7,677 nucleotides of DNA from RUG11462 sp051877275 (GTDB lineage: Bacteria > Bacillota > Clostridia > Oscillospirales > Acutalibacteraceae). Under the pieces are notes generated by a model. The model searched no databases. It was not told where the DNA came from and saw only the letters and a program-made list of their open reading frames with translations. The stretch lies in assembly GCA_051877275.1 (NCBI GenBank), contig JBJEIS010000184.1, positions 1-7,677 on the forward strand, written 5' to 3'. Of this stretch, positions 6,797 to 7,677 are shown piece after piece; the stretch's first letter is position 1, and every line of letters starts with the position of its first letter. Made by a program: the position numbers and the translations under genes.

Positions 6797-7677
6797 ATGG
6801 CTTTTACAGCTAAAGATGTACAGGCACTTCGTGAGAAGACCGGCTGCGGTATGATGGACTGCAAAAAGGCTCTCGTTGAGTGTGATGGCGATATGGATAA
6901 AGCAGTAGACTTTCTCCGTGAGAAAGGTCTTGCTTCACAAGCTAAAAAATCTACAAGAGTTGCTGCTGAAGGACAGGTTGTTGCAACAGTTGAAGGCAAT
7001 GTTGGTGCTATTCTTGAAATCAATGCTGAAACTGACTTTGTTGCAGGCGGTGATCCTTTCAAAGCATTATGCGCTAAAGTTTTAGATGTAGTTGTTAAAC
7101 AGAATCCAAGTGATGTTGATGCACTTTTAAAATGTACTGAAAACGGTCAAACCGTTGAAGAAATGGTTCAGGAACTTTTCTTGCAGGTTAGAGAAAACAT
7201 GAGAGTTCGCCGTTTCTATCGTGCAGAAGGCAAATGTGCTTCTTACATTCATGCCGGCGGCAGAATCGGTGTATTGGTTGAATTTGATACTACTGATGAT
7301 ATTGCTGCTAAAGATGAGTTTAAGGCTCTCGGTAAAAACGTTGCAATGCACATCGCTGCTATGAATCCTTCTTTCCTTGATGAAGCTTCTGTTCCTGATG
7401 AAGTTATTGAGAAAGAAAAAGAGATTATGGTTGCTCAGATGAAAGAAGATCCTAAAATGGCTAATAAGCCTGAACAGGTTATTGAAAAAATCGTTGAGGG
7501 TAAAATCGGCAAGTATTATAAAGAGAATTGCTTGGTAGATCAGGTATTTGCTATTGACGGTGACTACACTGTAGGTAAATATGTTGAAAAAGTTGCAAAA
7601 GACCTCGGCGGTGAAATTAAACTCAAAGGCTTCACAAGATATGAAAAAGGTGAAGGTATTGAGAAAAAAGAAGAAAA
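6797..7677 (+). CDS. tsf: Translation elongation factor Ts (3' partial)
   Basis: EF-Ts is the cytosolic nucleotide-exchange factor that releases GDP from EF-Tu. The reading frame starts at the ATG at 6797, preceded by AGGAGG at 6782-6787 nine bases away. It stays open to the window edge: 293 complete codons plus two bases. The N-terminal UBA-like domain carries signature 1, LREKTGCGMMDCKKAL (11-26). Signature 2 reads EINAETDFVAGGD (74-86), placing Asp80 and Phe81 exactly where E. coli EF-Ts contacts EF-Tu. Its Ala at position 77 and Gly at 84 differ from the usual ELNCETDFVA(R/K). The C-terminal GEGIEKKEE is the typical near-end motif, so probably only about 10-20 residues are missing. The gene follows rpsB after 44 bases with no terminator or promoter visible between them, the classical rpsB-tsf operon. 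Codon use is of the highly expressed type. Confidence 0.97.
   Translation, partial: MAFTAKDVQALREKTGCGMMDCKKALVECDGDMDKAVDFLREKGLASQAKKSTRVAAEGQVVATVEGNVGAILEINAETDFVAGGDPFKALCAKVLDVVVKQNPSDVDALLKCTENGQTVEEMVQELFLQVRENMRVRRFYRAEGKCASYIHAGGRIGVLVEFDTTDDIAAKDEFKALGKNVAMHIAAMNPSFLDEASVPDEVIEKEKEIMVAQMKEDPKMANKPEQVIEKIVEGKIGKYYKENCLVDQVFAIDGDYTVGKYVEKVAKDLGGEIKLKGFTRYEKGEGIEKKEE

Noticed and set aside
6619..7062. Minus-strand open frame of 147 codons across the rpsB end and tsf start
   Set aside because: It is antisense to two certain genes. The translation is Leu/Ser-rich, as expected from the reverse of the Glu-rich S2 tail, and it has no recognisable domain.

Overview
The window is AT-rich and looks like a chromosomal segment of a low-GC Firmicute. 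A clostridial (Ruminococcaceae/Oscillospiraceae-like) source is likely. The reasons are the Firmicute pair of M16-family proteins linked to EF-P modification, AGGAG-type Shine-Dalgarno sites before nearly every gene, and the UPF0237/UPF0210 pair. I see no phage, transposon, CRISPR, tRNA or rRNA sequence, and nothing that looks recently acquired.

Bases 1-5824 hold six tightly packed plus-strand genes that read as one operon whose promoter lies upstream of the window: yfmF (5' end cut off), yfmH, lgt, folD, an ACT-domain protein (UPF0237) and a UPF0210/DUF711 'PFL family' protein. Junctions range from a 1-base overlap to a 16-base gap. The first two genes encode a probable M16 heterodimer: YfmH carries the zinc motif and YfmF carries the Arg/Tyr substrate-binding motif. 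Lgt lipidates prolipoproteins at the membrane, FolD interconverts one-carbon folates, and the last two genes are a conserved pair of unknown function.

Bases 5825-5984 are the only sizeable non-coding stretch. They hold a strong sigma-A-type promoter (TTGCAT, 17 bp, TATACT, with an extended -10 TG) inside a hyphenated inverted repeat. A roughly 105-nt leader follows that can fold into a closed stem plus hairpin. One strand of the hairpin (5910-5915) is also perfectly complementary to the rpsB Shine-Dalgarno region (5974-5979). This is a plausible autoregulatory ribosomal-protein leader and the least explained element in the window.

Bases 5985-7677 hold rpsB (ribosomal protein S2) and tsf (EF-Ts), the classical translation operon; tsf runs off the right edge. 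Overall this is conserved housekeeping DNA. The items most worth following up are the rpsB leader, the split-site M16 pair and the uncharacterised ACT/UPF0210 pair with its cysteine cluster.
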